Assembly: GCF_947507565.1 (NCBI RefSeq)
Contig: NC_089192.1
Coordinates: 1,980,690 to 2,044,689, forward strand
DNA from: Oscarella lobularis
Taxonomy: Eukaryota; Porifera; Homoscleromorpha; Homosclerophorida; Oscarellidae
Reading direction: 5' to 3'
DNA: 64,000 bases
Shown here: piece after piece, positions 55,401-64,000 of the stretch
Layout of the letters: the number at the start of each line of letters is the position of its first letter
Numbering within the stretch: position 1 is the stretch's first letter
The notes under the pieces: generated by a model
What the model saw: the letters and a program-made list of their open reading frames with translations, nothing else
Told to the model about the DNA's origin: nothing
The model's database searches: none
Made by a program: the position numbers and the translations under genes

Positions 55401-57880
55401 AACGTGTCTGTGTCAGATTCCTATACCCTTGTGAAGAGCAACGGATCCTTTGCTGTGCATAATATTTTGAAATGTTTTGTTTATCGCATCAGGGTCAGTG
55501 TTTCAATCGCCAGAAGCATTTCTCTATTTTTCATTTTAGGCGATAATTAAAAACAAAAGCAAATGCAGCGCTTGGAGCAACGAATTGAAATTTTTACGAC
55601 CAATCTGTAAATCGAACCTTGAATTTTTAAAAGTTTATAAAATTTTTAAAAAGGACTTTTGTGACTCTTTTGCAGGTCCTCATGAAATTAAAGCGGAAAT
55701 GAATGTAAACGCCACGAGTTTCGTTTCCTCTCATAAAGACATCCGAATCGTACTTTTATTCAAAAAAGCTAGCATTTCACGTTTAATTGATATTTTAGGT
55801 GAATGTTAAATGGACAGATCCGGTCACGTCTCTTTGTCAAAACAAATCCTATGAAATCAAATTTTCCGACATTTACAATGACTCAAAAATTTTTATTGAT
55901 GTTTTCCTAGATTGCAAGATGATTGCTCAGAGCTACGTCTGCAAATTTGGTCCGTTGGGAAAGGCTGAGCATCGTCACATCAAATTTATATTTCATTCCG
56001 AACCACCTTCAATCCTTCCGATCAATATATCGTATTGTTTGGACGGAGAACAAGCGGCTGTGTCATTTAATGCGTCCCTTAGCCGATCGAACCGGTCATC
56101 ATCCGAGAAAGAGTCTACAGAATCGCAGCCAGAGTCTACGGAATCGCACACACCTCTAATTGGTGGTGCTGCTGCAGGTAGTCTTTTCCTTTCGGTCACA
56201 GCTGCGGTTGCCTTTATATGCCTTTGGAGAGTGAAAGCAAAGCGGTAATAAGTTATGCTTTTTTACGTGCATGGGAATTTCGCTTGTGCTGTGCGTCGAT
56301 GTAGCAAGGTTTTGGGGTCATTTTTTTTCTCCGCCGCGGATTTAGCATTTGAGATCGCTCGAGAATAGCTGCCCATGCATAATCTGCTACCCGAAGGGTA
56401 ATATGTCGGGCCAAATTATTTCCAGATTTTTCAACTAGTAGGGTTTATAAAGACTCAGCCGGTTGCTAAATATTCTACTCGAGTAAATGGGCTAAGTAAT
56501 GATTTTTTCAGGCGGATCGAGATGAACGCAATAAGGGATTATTTGCCCGAAGGTTTTTTGAACAAGTCTGGCGCCTACCAGCCAGATGAGTGGGAGATTG
56601 ATCGTAACTGCCTCAGCGTGGGCGAGTTATTGGGTGAAGGAGCATTTGGCGAAGTGTATGAGGGAGTGCTGGAGAAACCAGCTTGTTCCACGGCTGTCGC
56701 TGTAAAGGTATTGTTGTAGAGTTTTTTTGTTGGAAGGAACTAATGGTTTACTTATAGAGCCTAAAACCTGATTCACAGCCTTTTGAAAGGCTTATTTTTC
56801 TGAAAGAAGCTTCTGTTATGAAGTACAGTATTTCTCTTTTATAAGTTTGCGAGTCTCTAATGTCGAATTCGTTAGAAATTTCGTCTGCGATTACATCGTT
56901 CGTTTGATTGGAATAATTTCGAAAGACAACCCTGTATACGTTGTTCTTGAACTTATGGGCAATGGAGACTTGAAATCTTATCTTCGATCATTAAGACCAA
57001 GAGTAAATGAAATGAATACATTGATTTATAGTATTGTCTTGAAAAGTTTTTCAATCAGAGCGAATCGTCTACTAGTAGTTTCTATCCTTTATCCGAAGAG
57101 CAGATTCTCACAATGGCTGCAGAAATTGCGTCAGGAATGGCCTATCTAGCCGAAAACAAATTCGTGCACAGGTTAGAATTTCATCGCCAATTTATGATTA
57201 ATTTTGTTGTCGTCTCTAGAGATTTAGCAGCGAGAAATTGCATGGTTACATCTGACAAAGTGGTCAAGATAGGTGGTAGGCGGCAATCATATTAAGTTAA
57301 TTATGGAGCTCTACACAAACGGTCTTACTCGACTCAACAGATTTTGGAATGGCTCGTGACGTCGAACTTGAAGATTACTACAGAAAACGCGGAAGAGGTA
57401 CTATGCAACTTTCGCGAGATTTCCTGTTATCGTTCGTGTTGCAGGTCCAATGCCCATTCGTTGGATGGCACCGGAGTCGCTTCGTGACGGTATTTTTACT
57501 TATAGCTCCGATATTTGGTAAGGATTAAGAATGCAATAGAGGTGGAGTTAAATAAAGTATTTCTTTTTCACTTTACAGGTCGTACGGAGTTGTTTTGTGG
57601 GAAATCGCCGAACTTGGAGCTTTGCCTTATCCCGGCCTGACAAACGAAGACGTCATCTCGTTTGTAGGCAAAAGAAAGCAACTTGCCTTTGGTGATTGGC
57701 CCGAATGGCCAAGTGTCCTGTGAGCGATAAGGAGTCCACGTGTATGGCAATATGTTTTATATGTCCTACAGGAAGCCCATAATGAGGCGTTGTTGGGATT
57801 ACGATCCTACGTCACGTCCAAGGTTTGTCGACATTCTTCTTATTCTTCCATCTCTCAAGGGATGTGAAGTTGCCATATGA
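52424..57880 (+). CDS. Insulin-receptor-like receptor tyrosine kinase
   Basis: Eighteen exons: 52424-52502, 53107-53839, 54082-54275, 54339-54731, 54792-54926, 55240-55493, 55540-55606, 55676-55704, 55799-56244, 56512-56707, 56758-56822, 56876-57002, 57047-57171, 57220-57272, 57341-57397, 57445-57517, 57579-57719, 57772-57880. They total 3276 nt, 1091 aa, phase-consistent throughout. Order: signal peptide, receptor L domain 1, a short Cys-rich linker ([17 protein letters not shown]), L domain 2, FnIII-like regions, TM helix ([20 protein letters not shown]), juxtamembrane [10 protein letters not shown], and a kinase domain with [41 protein letters not shown], an insulin-receptor-type activation loop ([20 protein letters not shown]) and SYGVVLWEI. 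All catalytic motifs are intact. The Cys-rich domain is much shorter than in bilaterian insulin receptors, no furin site is evident, and the protein ends right after the kinase domain. Confidence 0.92.
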
Positions 57881-58221
57881 CTCATGCGCGGTCGTAGCGA
57901 TGACTGTGGTCTTCTATGGCTTCCCTAAGACACTAAATCGGGTAGTATATAGATATAGGATCCGGTACTAAGTAGAGCGTCTGTGAGTCTTTCGTTTGTG
58001 TTAGTTTGTTACCTAGCAACCGAACAATGAGCTAGATGACATACAAGACGTCATTATCAGGACATAGACTTGCGCCAATGACGTCAGTTAGGGCTTTTAT
58101 CCAGCAGGACGAGCGCGCGTTACCCTGTCATTGCACAAGACACTGATGCGAGGCTCTAGATGCCTAGGGCGACGAATTGACACGCAGCGGAAAGAAGCGC
58201 TGAGGTAAGAAAGGCAAGTGA

Positions 58222-58410
58222 GGTTTTGTGGTCGTCTTCCGGCTGTTTCTTTGTCTCGAGATCGCTGAACACTTGGCTCGCGCCGTTTTGAGTGATTTCT
58301 TTCTTTGTAGATCTTTGCAAAGCAGTCACTCGGCTTGGGAAGTCATTGGGGCGGCATTTTTCGGCCTATCAATGTGCTTCGCGGCGGAAGGGTCCCTTGT
58401 GGGGTTCCTC
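58222..58410 (+). repeat. Dispersed repeat, copy 2
   Basis: Inverted counterpart of 28842-29020, with shared blocks GTCGTCTTCCGGCTGT, GATTTCTT and GGAAGGGTCCCTTGTGG. Confidence 0.65.
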
Positions 58411-59723
58411 GTATTTCCGTGACGTCAGGAGAAGTCTCATTCCTCCGATTTATCTCCTTTCGCCATTTTGACCGCACGCAAGTCGGCGGCTCAGTGTTGA
58501 CTACATAGTCGCTCTCAACGAAGCAGCTGCAGGTATGAAAGGAAATCATGCGAGAAAAATTTCCTTGAGCTAGCCAAAATAGTGATCGAATTGTCCGTCC
58601 TTGTCCCTCGCGATCGATTCTCCATTCTCTGGAATTTCCACCTAAGTAGACCACAGCTTTGAGTTCTAACTTCTCCCCTTGTGTGTGGCCATGGTTTGGG
58701 GCTCTATATAGACTCGAACCCGATTGGGAGCCCCTATTCCTGTTTACAACGTCAACTCAGCTCATTTGTTTAATTAACCAATATGCTAGCACACTAAAAA
58801 AGCTGTGGTGATATTCGACTGATATATTCTTGGGAAGCCTAGGACGAGTAACGAGTAACACAAAAGCCTTCGTTTATAAAGGTCTGCTTGAAGACACGAA
58901 CTCAATTGAGTGGGAGAAATAATCCTGATTGACGTGTCCGAGCCTAAATCTGAATCGTGCAAAGTCTAGTAGAGTAGGTGCGCATCTGGGAGCTCAGTAG
59001 CTCTGGGTGTGAGCCCAGAAAGTTCCTGGGGAAAAATTATTTATTCTCAAATTTGCTACCGAAACAGGGTCCGATTTGTACGGTGAGTAGGGCTCGTGGT
59101 ACAGTTGTTGCAAGCAGTGCATTTACTTCTCGGTCTCCAGAACGAAGCTGCGTTTCATCTTCGATTTTGAGAAGATAATGCGTCAAGCGAATGCTTTCCC
59201 CAAAACGCCGGCCACAATCATGGCACTTGAAACTGAAGAAGAAAAGCGGTGTTGTACCGCGGTAGGTGCATGTTTGCGCGATCACCAATGCTTTTTCAGG
59301 TAATGATGTCAAAGCACCTAATGTCTTTGATTGACGCAATCGTCCTGCGTTGGTTCCAAGATGACTCGTCGGATTCTGTCGTCGTCTTAGAATCACAGAG
59401 ACCATGAACTAGTGGACGAGTCTTTGCTTTATTGCATGGTATACGTTTTGCACGGTATACGTCTTTTACTCTTACGCAGGTGGGGGTGGGGGGAGGGAGA
59501 AGGGATGTGTCGCGCGTGGGCGTCTTTATATAGTTAGGTCGCAACGCAACGAAACATAGATAAAGGCAAATGATTTTTATTCAATAAACCCGGAAATAAA
59601 CCGGAAGTTAACTCGAACTACAAACGATCGTCCTTTCGGCGTCTTCAGGCTGGGAGGGCGATTCACCCACGCCCCCTGGTGGACCCGGAGCCCGGAGCTT
59701 CGATTGACCCACGAAGCACGGGG

Positions 59724-59920
59724 TACGGCCTCTTTATCCTCGATTGGCCTCGGAGATGGGCCTTGGGAGTGAAGCGTCCTCGGATGTGAGTCCGCCACCC
59801 ATGTTATCCAAGGGGACCGCTATTGTGACCCACCGCGTCTCGCCATAGTGGGGAAGCCAACTCTATCGGCCCCTGCTATAGAGGTACGGCCTCTTTCACC
59901 TCGTTGGCCTCGGAGGTCTT
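59724..59920. repeat. Two degenerate TACGGCCTCTTT...GGCCTCGGAG units
   Basis: The block TACGGCCTCTTTATCCTCGA, continuing TTGGCCTCGGAG, at 59724 is repeated near 59885 as TACGGCCTCTTTCACCTCG followed by TTGGCCTCGGAG. Both are followed by CTTTGGGAG or CTTGGGAG. No coding function seen. Confidence 0.6.
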
Positions 59921-60125
59921 TGGGAGTAGATAACACGTGTTTGAGCGAGAACTTCGCCGAAGTGAGTCTCTAGCACAGGATGAAGACAGGCTGCATCTAT
60001 AGGACAAAAAAACATTACATGTACAGTATACTGCTGGCTCGGAGTTAAGTTACCTGTTTATGCAACGCTGTGAGAAAGATTATACGACGCAAAAGACAAA
60101 GTCAGATCGTCGTATGTGTAAGCTT

Positions 60126-60275
60126 AAGAATGCAGAGATCGATATCACTAAGACTTTCTATGTAGACATCATCTCTCTCTGATCTCCTATGTAGAGATCG
60201 ATCTCTCCAGATTTTTTTCTTTAGTGATCGATCTCACAGATTTTCTATGTAGAGGGCGATAGAGATCGATCTAAG
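60126..60275. repeat. Imperfect TTTCTATGTAGAGATCGATCT repeats
   Basis: Four or five imperfect copies of a unit combining TCTATGTAGA with GATCGATCTC spread over 150 bp, several of them locally palindromic. Confidence 0.7.
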
Positions 60276-60987
60276 TGGAACTGTAACTAAACGAGGCCCC
60301 TTTTGTAGCATACCTTCTTTTGTCTTTGGCTTTCAGATGGCCGCTTTTGTTAGCCACGAAGCGACGTAAAAGCTCTTCTTTGGTCGAAAGCGTCTTTTGC
60401 AAACTAACGATCTCCCAGTTCAGTTCGAGAACGAGCTTCGTAGAGACGTAAACGCGAACTGAAAGAGCTAACAGTGGCCTAGTGAGTTTGAGAGACGGCG
60501 AGACCGTACGTACGACGCACGTACCGTTCTTTCAAGAACATCCACTCTGGGGCCCCGACGCCCTATTTGCTCGCCAACGATCCGCATGGATTTTCTCTCG
60601 TTTTCCTGCCCAGAGCTTACCAGATTTTCGATTTGTTTTCGACCGCGCGAAGGAGAAAATCGGGCGCAAAAGAGGTTTAGCGAACGCTATAGCGCACGCG
60701 ATCTCTGACGTCACCATGCGACTACATTGACCCATGATGACAATATCCCAATTTTTTCACCACGAAGAACCTAATGAAAACAGTCAATTTTTAAAGCCTC
60801 ACGTGAATAATTCAGAAGGCATAATTGACGCAGAAATACAGCAGAGAGTATAGATCATGAATGTTATTTTGATGTACACACACAATCCTCTCTAATCAAT
60901 CCTAATGTTAGTAACGTCAAATAGAAAACTATGGAAATAATTTCTCAGAGCTGCGATAAATGCGCAGCAGTCGGCAGGCACTAATAT

Positions 60988-63900
60988 TTAGGTGCTGCGC
61001 TGTTCCTTCTTGTTTAAAAGAGGCTCCAAATCTGTTCCTTTTCTTCTTTTACACAACCTTTTTACAATTATGACCATAGGAACAGTTGCCACAAAAACAA
61101 GGAAAGCCATATTGATTGCCACAACTATACCAGCACCAGCTTCGGTTTCGATATCTCGTGCCGTCATGCAGTTGTACGTTACAAGAACGGCGCCAAATGC
61201 CGCAATATCTACAAAATTCTCCACTTTCCATGAATCTGAAGAGCTTCTGTACGGCATACAAGAATTCACAAAAACCCCAAACCCTAAAATCCAAACGTTG
61301 ACAAAAATTGCTTGTACGTCACGCAAATCGTAGGTGAAGAATGTCAAAAAACAGGCAAGACCAAGGCGACGAATCATGAATACAATAGAGGCATATTCAT
61401 TGTAAGGCGATCGGTAAGGAGAAGCCAAATCAGCAACAACCGACGTGCCGACGTCAGGACGGTGAAGACGGAAATTGCGATAGAGAACAATGTAGAAGAA
61501 AACGGGTAAGGAAACAACGTAGACAGCCACCATTACAGAAGCAATAGAAACGAGGGTAACGTGCTCCGACGATGAACATCGAATCCAAGGAAAAGCCTTC
61601 ATGTACGATTCTCCATCTCCCATGTCTTTTTCGCAGAACTGAAGAACTTCTAATGCACAAGCGGAAATTGGAAAGTAGAAGATATTAAGAAGAAAGATAA
61701 AACTTCGTGCACTGCTTCGTTTTGTTGCTTTTAGTAAATCCCGTCGTTCCTCTGCGTCCTTAGCTCGACAAGAAAGAAGGGCATAATCTAAAAAGCGAAT
61801 AGACGAAAAGGCTATGCCTATCACAAAAGGCAGAGATGCTATGACAACGAGTTTTGGTAGCGGATGCAACAGAAACGGAAATGTGCAGGCAAGACCAGCA
61901 AAGTTGAAGTTGAATATATGCCCAACAGCCTTGGCGATTCTGTACACTTTTGCTTTGTTCAAAATTGCGACAAACGAACAATATTCGCAGTCCACTCTCG
62001 AATCTGTCACTTTGAGGGATCCCAGAATTTGAGCGTAGACAACCAGTATCATGACGTGAACCTTAGCTTCAGATAATCCCCCAAAGAGAGCCACAAACAA
62101 CGTCAGAAAATACATTTCAGCTAGATACGTCGGCACAAGATCAATAAACGCCAAAAGAAGTAAGAGAATCGACTGAAATGTAACTGCCAAGATTTTAAAC
62201 GCCTTAAACGATCGTCTCTGACAAAGATTCGGACAGAAACGGGTCAACAGCCAAATCGTAGCTGAGATTAGAACGATACTGGTGACAACTGCTAAGATTA
62301 CTGTGGCGCCCAAAGTTCGGTCGACGCACTTAACGCATTTTTGTCCATCGTGATAGAATTGATTGACACAAAGCGAGCACAGTCTGCCACGATGATTAGG
62401 ACTACAAAGGCACGACTCGTCGCACTGAAAGTTCTCAAGGCTGTCCGACAGCCAACAGGTACAATTTCCGTGAGGATTACACGGAAAGAAGTTCTTGTAC
62501 TCGTAATTGCATTGAATTAAAGTAAAAGCTTTTTGTGGTGAAGGTGAAGGATAATGATTTTTTTCAATTTTTATTGTATTATTGTGACCTTCTCCTTGAC
62601 AAGTCCCGCCGCGCGGACACGACGAGCAGACCCCTCTATGTCCGTAGTACCCTTCATCACAGTAGCAAAGGTTGCGTTTATAATAGGAACTGTTTACGGC
62701 CAGTGTCCCGTGCTTGCTGTACGCAAGCCTGAGAAGAGGACACGTGAATCTGTCTTCACGTCGCTCTTTGATCATTACAGAATAGTCGGGTTTTGCAAAC
62801 CAAGGTAGCGAATTACCTTTACCTCCCGACATGAAAACGTTGTTTTGAAAATTCATTACCATAATGTGAGGAATTGTCATTGCGTTAAGAAGGCTGCCGG
62901 TCAAATTGTTATCCGACAGGTCCAAAAATTGCAAGTAAAGTAAAGTGAATTTTAAATTTGGAAGCTCCCCGGACAGAGAGTTATTTGAAAAGTCGAGCAC
63001 GAAAACATTTGCCATCAACCAAATTCGTTCGGAAAAACGTCCGTACATGCCAGTCGAACTGAAATCCATAACAGCTGTTGTTTCGCTTTGCGGACTGCGG
63101 CAAAACGCTTTTGCAAATCGTTCTACAGAAATATTGAACGGATTGCTTCCGAAGTTAAGAAGCTTGATACTAGGAAGCCTAACAAACGAGCTGAGATTTG
63201 TGAACCGATTACACGAGACGTCAAGGTATGTCAAGTTCGTGTGGTTCAATATTGAAGATGGCACAGTCCCGAACATGCGGTTCGTGTTGACGTCCAACAC
63301 TGTTAGATTCGGTATTCTGTCAAAGTCGTCAGGAAGCTTTCCCTCTAGAGAATTGTTCGACACAATGAGATGAACAAGAAACGGATACCAACGACTGAGT
63401 CTACTAGGCAATTCTCCAACGAGATTATTTCCAGAAACGAGAATATACTGCAAGTTTCTGAGCGAACGGAAGAGGCTAAAATTACCACGTAGTCGCAAGA
63501 GAGATAAATCTAGAAACCACAACTTTGTCAGACGAGTTAAACTTGGCGGAATCGTTCCATTTATTCGCGTGTTGCCAATGCTAAGAACTTCTAGATTCGT
63601 AAGTCTATCAATATTTGCTGAAATTGATCCGTGGATATCATTGTTGCATAGCTGTATCTTCTTCAGCTTGGGCCAAGTAGCCAAGACATTCCAAGGAACA
63701 ATGCCGTAAAAAGAGTTGGACGCTAAATCAAGTTGACTAAGCATTGGAACGTTGGGCACCAAAAGATGTTCTAGGTTTCCTTTCAGATGATTTCGCGACA
63801 AGTAAATAATTTCCAAAGCTTTCAAACTCCATATTGCCTTTGGCAAGAAACCGGTCATATTGTTAACGTTGTTAAAAATCTCTTTAACTAAGCCTTTATA

Positions 63901-64000
63901 TGGATCTTTGTCGTGGCACGAGATACCGTACCAGCAGTTGCAGTGAGGCAATGAACTATTCCAGTTCGTTCTATTTATCCAAGTCTGACCGTTTGTGGCT
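60988..64000 (-). CDS. Plant-type LRR / EGF-like / multi-TM protein, 5' end beyond the window
   Basis: An uninterrupted frame of about 1004 codons runs from the window edge to the stop at 60988; no start is visible, since the most upstream in-window codons are still open. The visible N-terminus (TNGQTWINRTNWNSSLPHCN, then CWYGISC) fits an LRRNT_2-type cap. About a dozen LRRs follow with the plant-type consensus (INGTIPPSLTRLTKLWFLDL, NLTGSLLNAM). After them come Cys-rich EGF-like segments (CYCDEGYYGHRGVC, CSLCVNQFYHDGQKC), then 8-9 TM helices with a conserved-looking loop (SPYNEYASIVFMIRRLGLAC) and a basic cytosolic tail. The LRR plus EGF/GCC plus multi-TM layout is known from protists and some early animals. 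Role unknown, probably a surface receptor. It has no introns, unlike its neighbours. Confidence 0.85.
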   Translation of the reverse strand, partial: ATNGQTWINRTNWNSSLPHCNCWYGISCHDKDPYKGLVKEIFNNVNNMTGFLPKAIWSLKALEIIYLSRNHLKGNLEHLLVPNVPMLSQLDLASNSFYGIVPWNVLATWPKLKKIQLCNNDIHGSISANIDRLTNLEVLSIGNTRINGTIPPSLTRLTKLWFLDLSLLRLRGNFSLFRSLRNLQYILVSGNNLVGELPSRLSRWYPFLVHLIVSNNSLEGKLPDDFDRIPNLTVLDVNTNRMFGTVPSSILNHTNLTYLDVSCNRFTNLSSFVRLPSIKLLNFGSNPFNISVERFAKAFCRSPQSETTAVMDFSSTGMYGRFSERIWLMANVFVLDFSNNSLSGELPNLKFTLLYLQFLDLSDNNLTGSLLNAMTIPHIMVMNFQNNVFMSGGKGNSLPWFAKPDYSVMIKERREDRFTCPLLRLAYSKHGTLAVNSSYYKRNLCYCDEGYYGHRGVCSSCPRGGTCQGEGHNNTIKIEKNHYPSPSPQKAFTLIQCNYEYKNFFPCNPHGNCTCWLSDSLENFQCDESCLCSPNHRGRLCSLCVNQFYHDGQKCVKCVDRTLGATVILAVVTSIVLISATIWLLTRFCPNLCQRRSFKAFKILAVTFQSILLLLLAFIDLVPTYLAEMYFLTLFVALFGGLSEAKVHVMILVVYAQILGSLKVTDSRVDCEYCSFVAILNKAKVYRIAKAVGHIFNFNFAGLACTFPFLLHPLPKLVVIASLPFVIGIAFSSIRFLDYALLSCRAKDAEERRDLLKATKRSSARSFIFLLNIFYFPISACALEVLQFCEKDMGDGESYMKAFPWIRCSSSEHVTLVSIASVMVAVYVVSLPVFFYIVLYRNFRLHRPDVGTSVVADLASPYRSPYNEYASIVFMIRRLGLACFLTFFTYDLRDVQAIFVNVWILGFGVFVNSCMPYRSSSDSWKVENFVDIAAFGAVLVTYNCMTARDIETEAGAGIVVAINMAFLVFVATVPMVIIVKRLCKRRKGTDLEPLLNKKEQRST

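Larger units (their letters stand above)
57885..60980. other. Repeat-rich intergenic region
   Basis: No supported gene. It holds a dispersed repeat (58222-58410), a GGGGCTC/GAGCCCC hairpin at about 58698-58735, two degenerate copies of a TACGGCCTCTTT...TTGGCCTCGGAG unit (59724-59760 and 59885-59920) and a cluster of ATCGATCT repeats (60126-60275). A frame on the minus strand near 59230 has a lone CxxC resembling half a zinc finger. Confidence 0.45.

Noticed and set aside
58698-58735. tRNA-like B box (GGTTCGAGTC) on the minus strand near GGGGCTC...GAGCCCC
   Set aside because: The pairing arms are too close for a cloverleaf and no A box is present. At best a decayed SINE-like hairpin.
59037-59405. 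C2H2 zinc-finger-like frame (FKCHDCGRRFGESIRLTHYL) on the minus strand
   Set aside because: Only one histidine in the expected spacing, a single unit, and no gene context.

Overview
The window looks like nuclear DNA of a basal marine animal, with a homoscleromorph sponge (Oscarella-like) as my best guess. This is inferred from gene content (insulin-receptor-type tyrosine kinase, ankyrin-Death protein, CD225/dispanin, SLC17 transporter, Roc and tyrosine-kinase fragments, a Ty3-like LTR element) and from very compact spliced genes with GT-AG introns mostly 40-70 nt long. It is not prokaryotic. No rRNA, tRNA or CRISPR array was found.

Layout. 1-1.55 kb: no confident gene. 1.56-18.16 kb and 39.93-48.14 kb: two arms of an inverted segmental duplication, each carrying one copy of the same 22-exon gene for a large single-pass membrane protein (signal peptide, low-complexity stalk, three DUF4215-type Cys-rich repeats, cadherin-like repeats, one TM helix, tiny tail). 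Exon lengths agree between the copies nearly exon by exon. The stalks do not: copy 1 (minus) has about 9 kb of a 63-bp Thr/Pro/Glu mucin-like repeat plus a stanniocalcin-like region. Copy 2 (plus) has a 42-bp repeat presenting Ser-Gly-Ser-Gly next to acidic residues, the classic glycosaminoglycan attachment context. Each copy carries one lesion: a nonsense codon in the copy 1 array and a one-base insertion in a T7 run in copy 2.

18.8-20.7 kb (minus): ankyrin-Death protein. 22.5-23.6 kb (plus): 109-aa CD225/dispanin protein. 24.6-25.0 kb (minus): decayed SLC25A32-like mitochondrial carrier. 25.1-27.0 kb (minus): SLC17 anion transporter with one frameshift. 28.6-29.2 kb: poly-C/palindromic repeats and a dispersed repeat. 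29.7-30.1 kb (plus): small secreted protein. 30.5-31.6 kb (minus): orphan secreted or type II membrane glycoprotein. 32.33-35.61 kb: young non-autonomous LTR retrotransposon (identical 179-bp LTRs, TSD CTTG) whose single ORF fuses Gag, zinc knuckles, retropepsin, a coiled coil and an integrase-type GPY/F tail without RT, RNase H or integrase core. 36.6-36.9 kb (plus): secreted 14-Cys peptide. 37.9-38.5 kb: fold-back element. 38.95-39.75 kb: truncated copy of the receptor kinase. 50.0-50.4 kb: kinase C-lobe remnant. 51.1-51.65 kb: TPR-like and Roc GTPase fragments. 52.4-57.9 kb (plus): complete 18-exon insulin-receptor-like kinase (1091 aa). 57.9-60.9 kb: repeats. 61.0-64.0 kb (minus, running off the window): intronless plant-type LRR / multi-TM protein.

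The genes do not form an operon or pathway. The common thread is cell-surface and signalling proteins, shaped by local duplication, repeat expansion and gene decay. Exon models were built by hand from splice signals, phase continuity and comparison of the two duplicated copies, so junctions may be off by a base.
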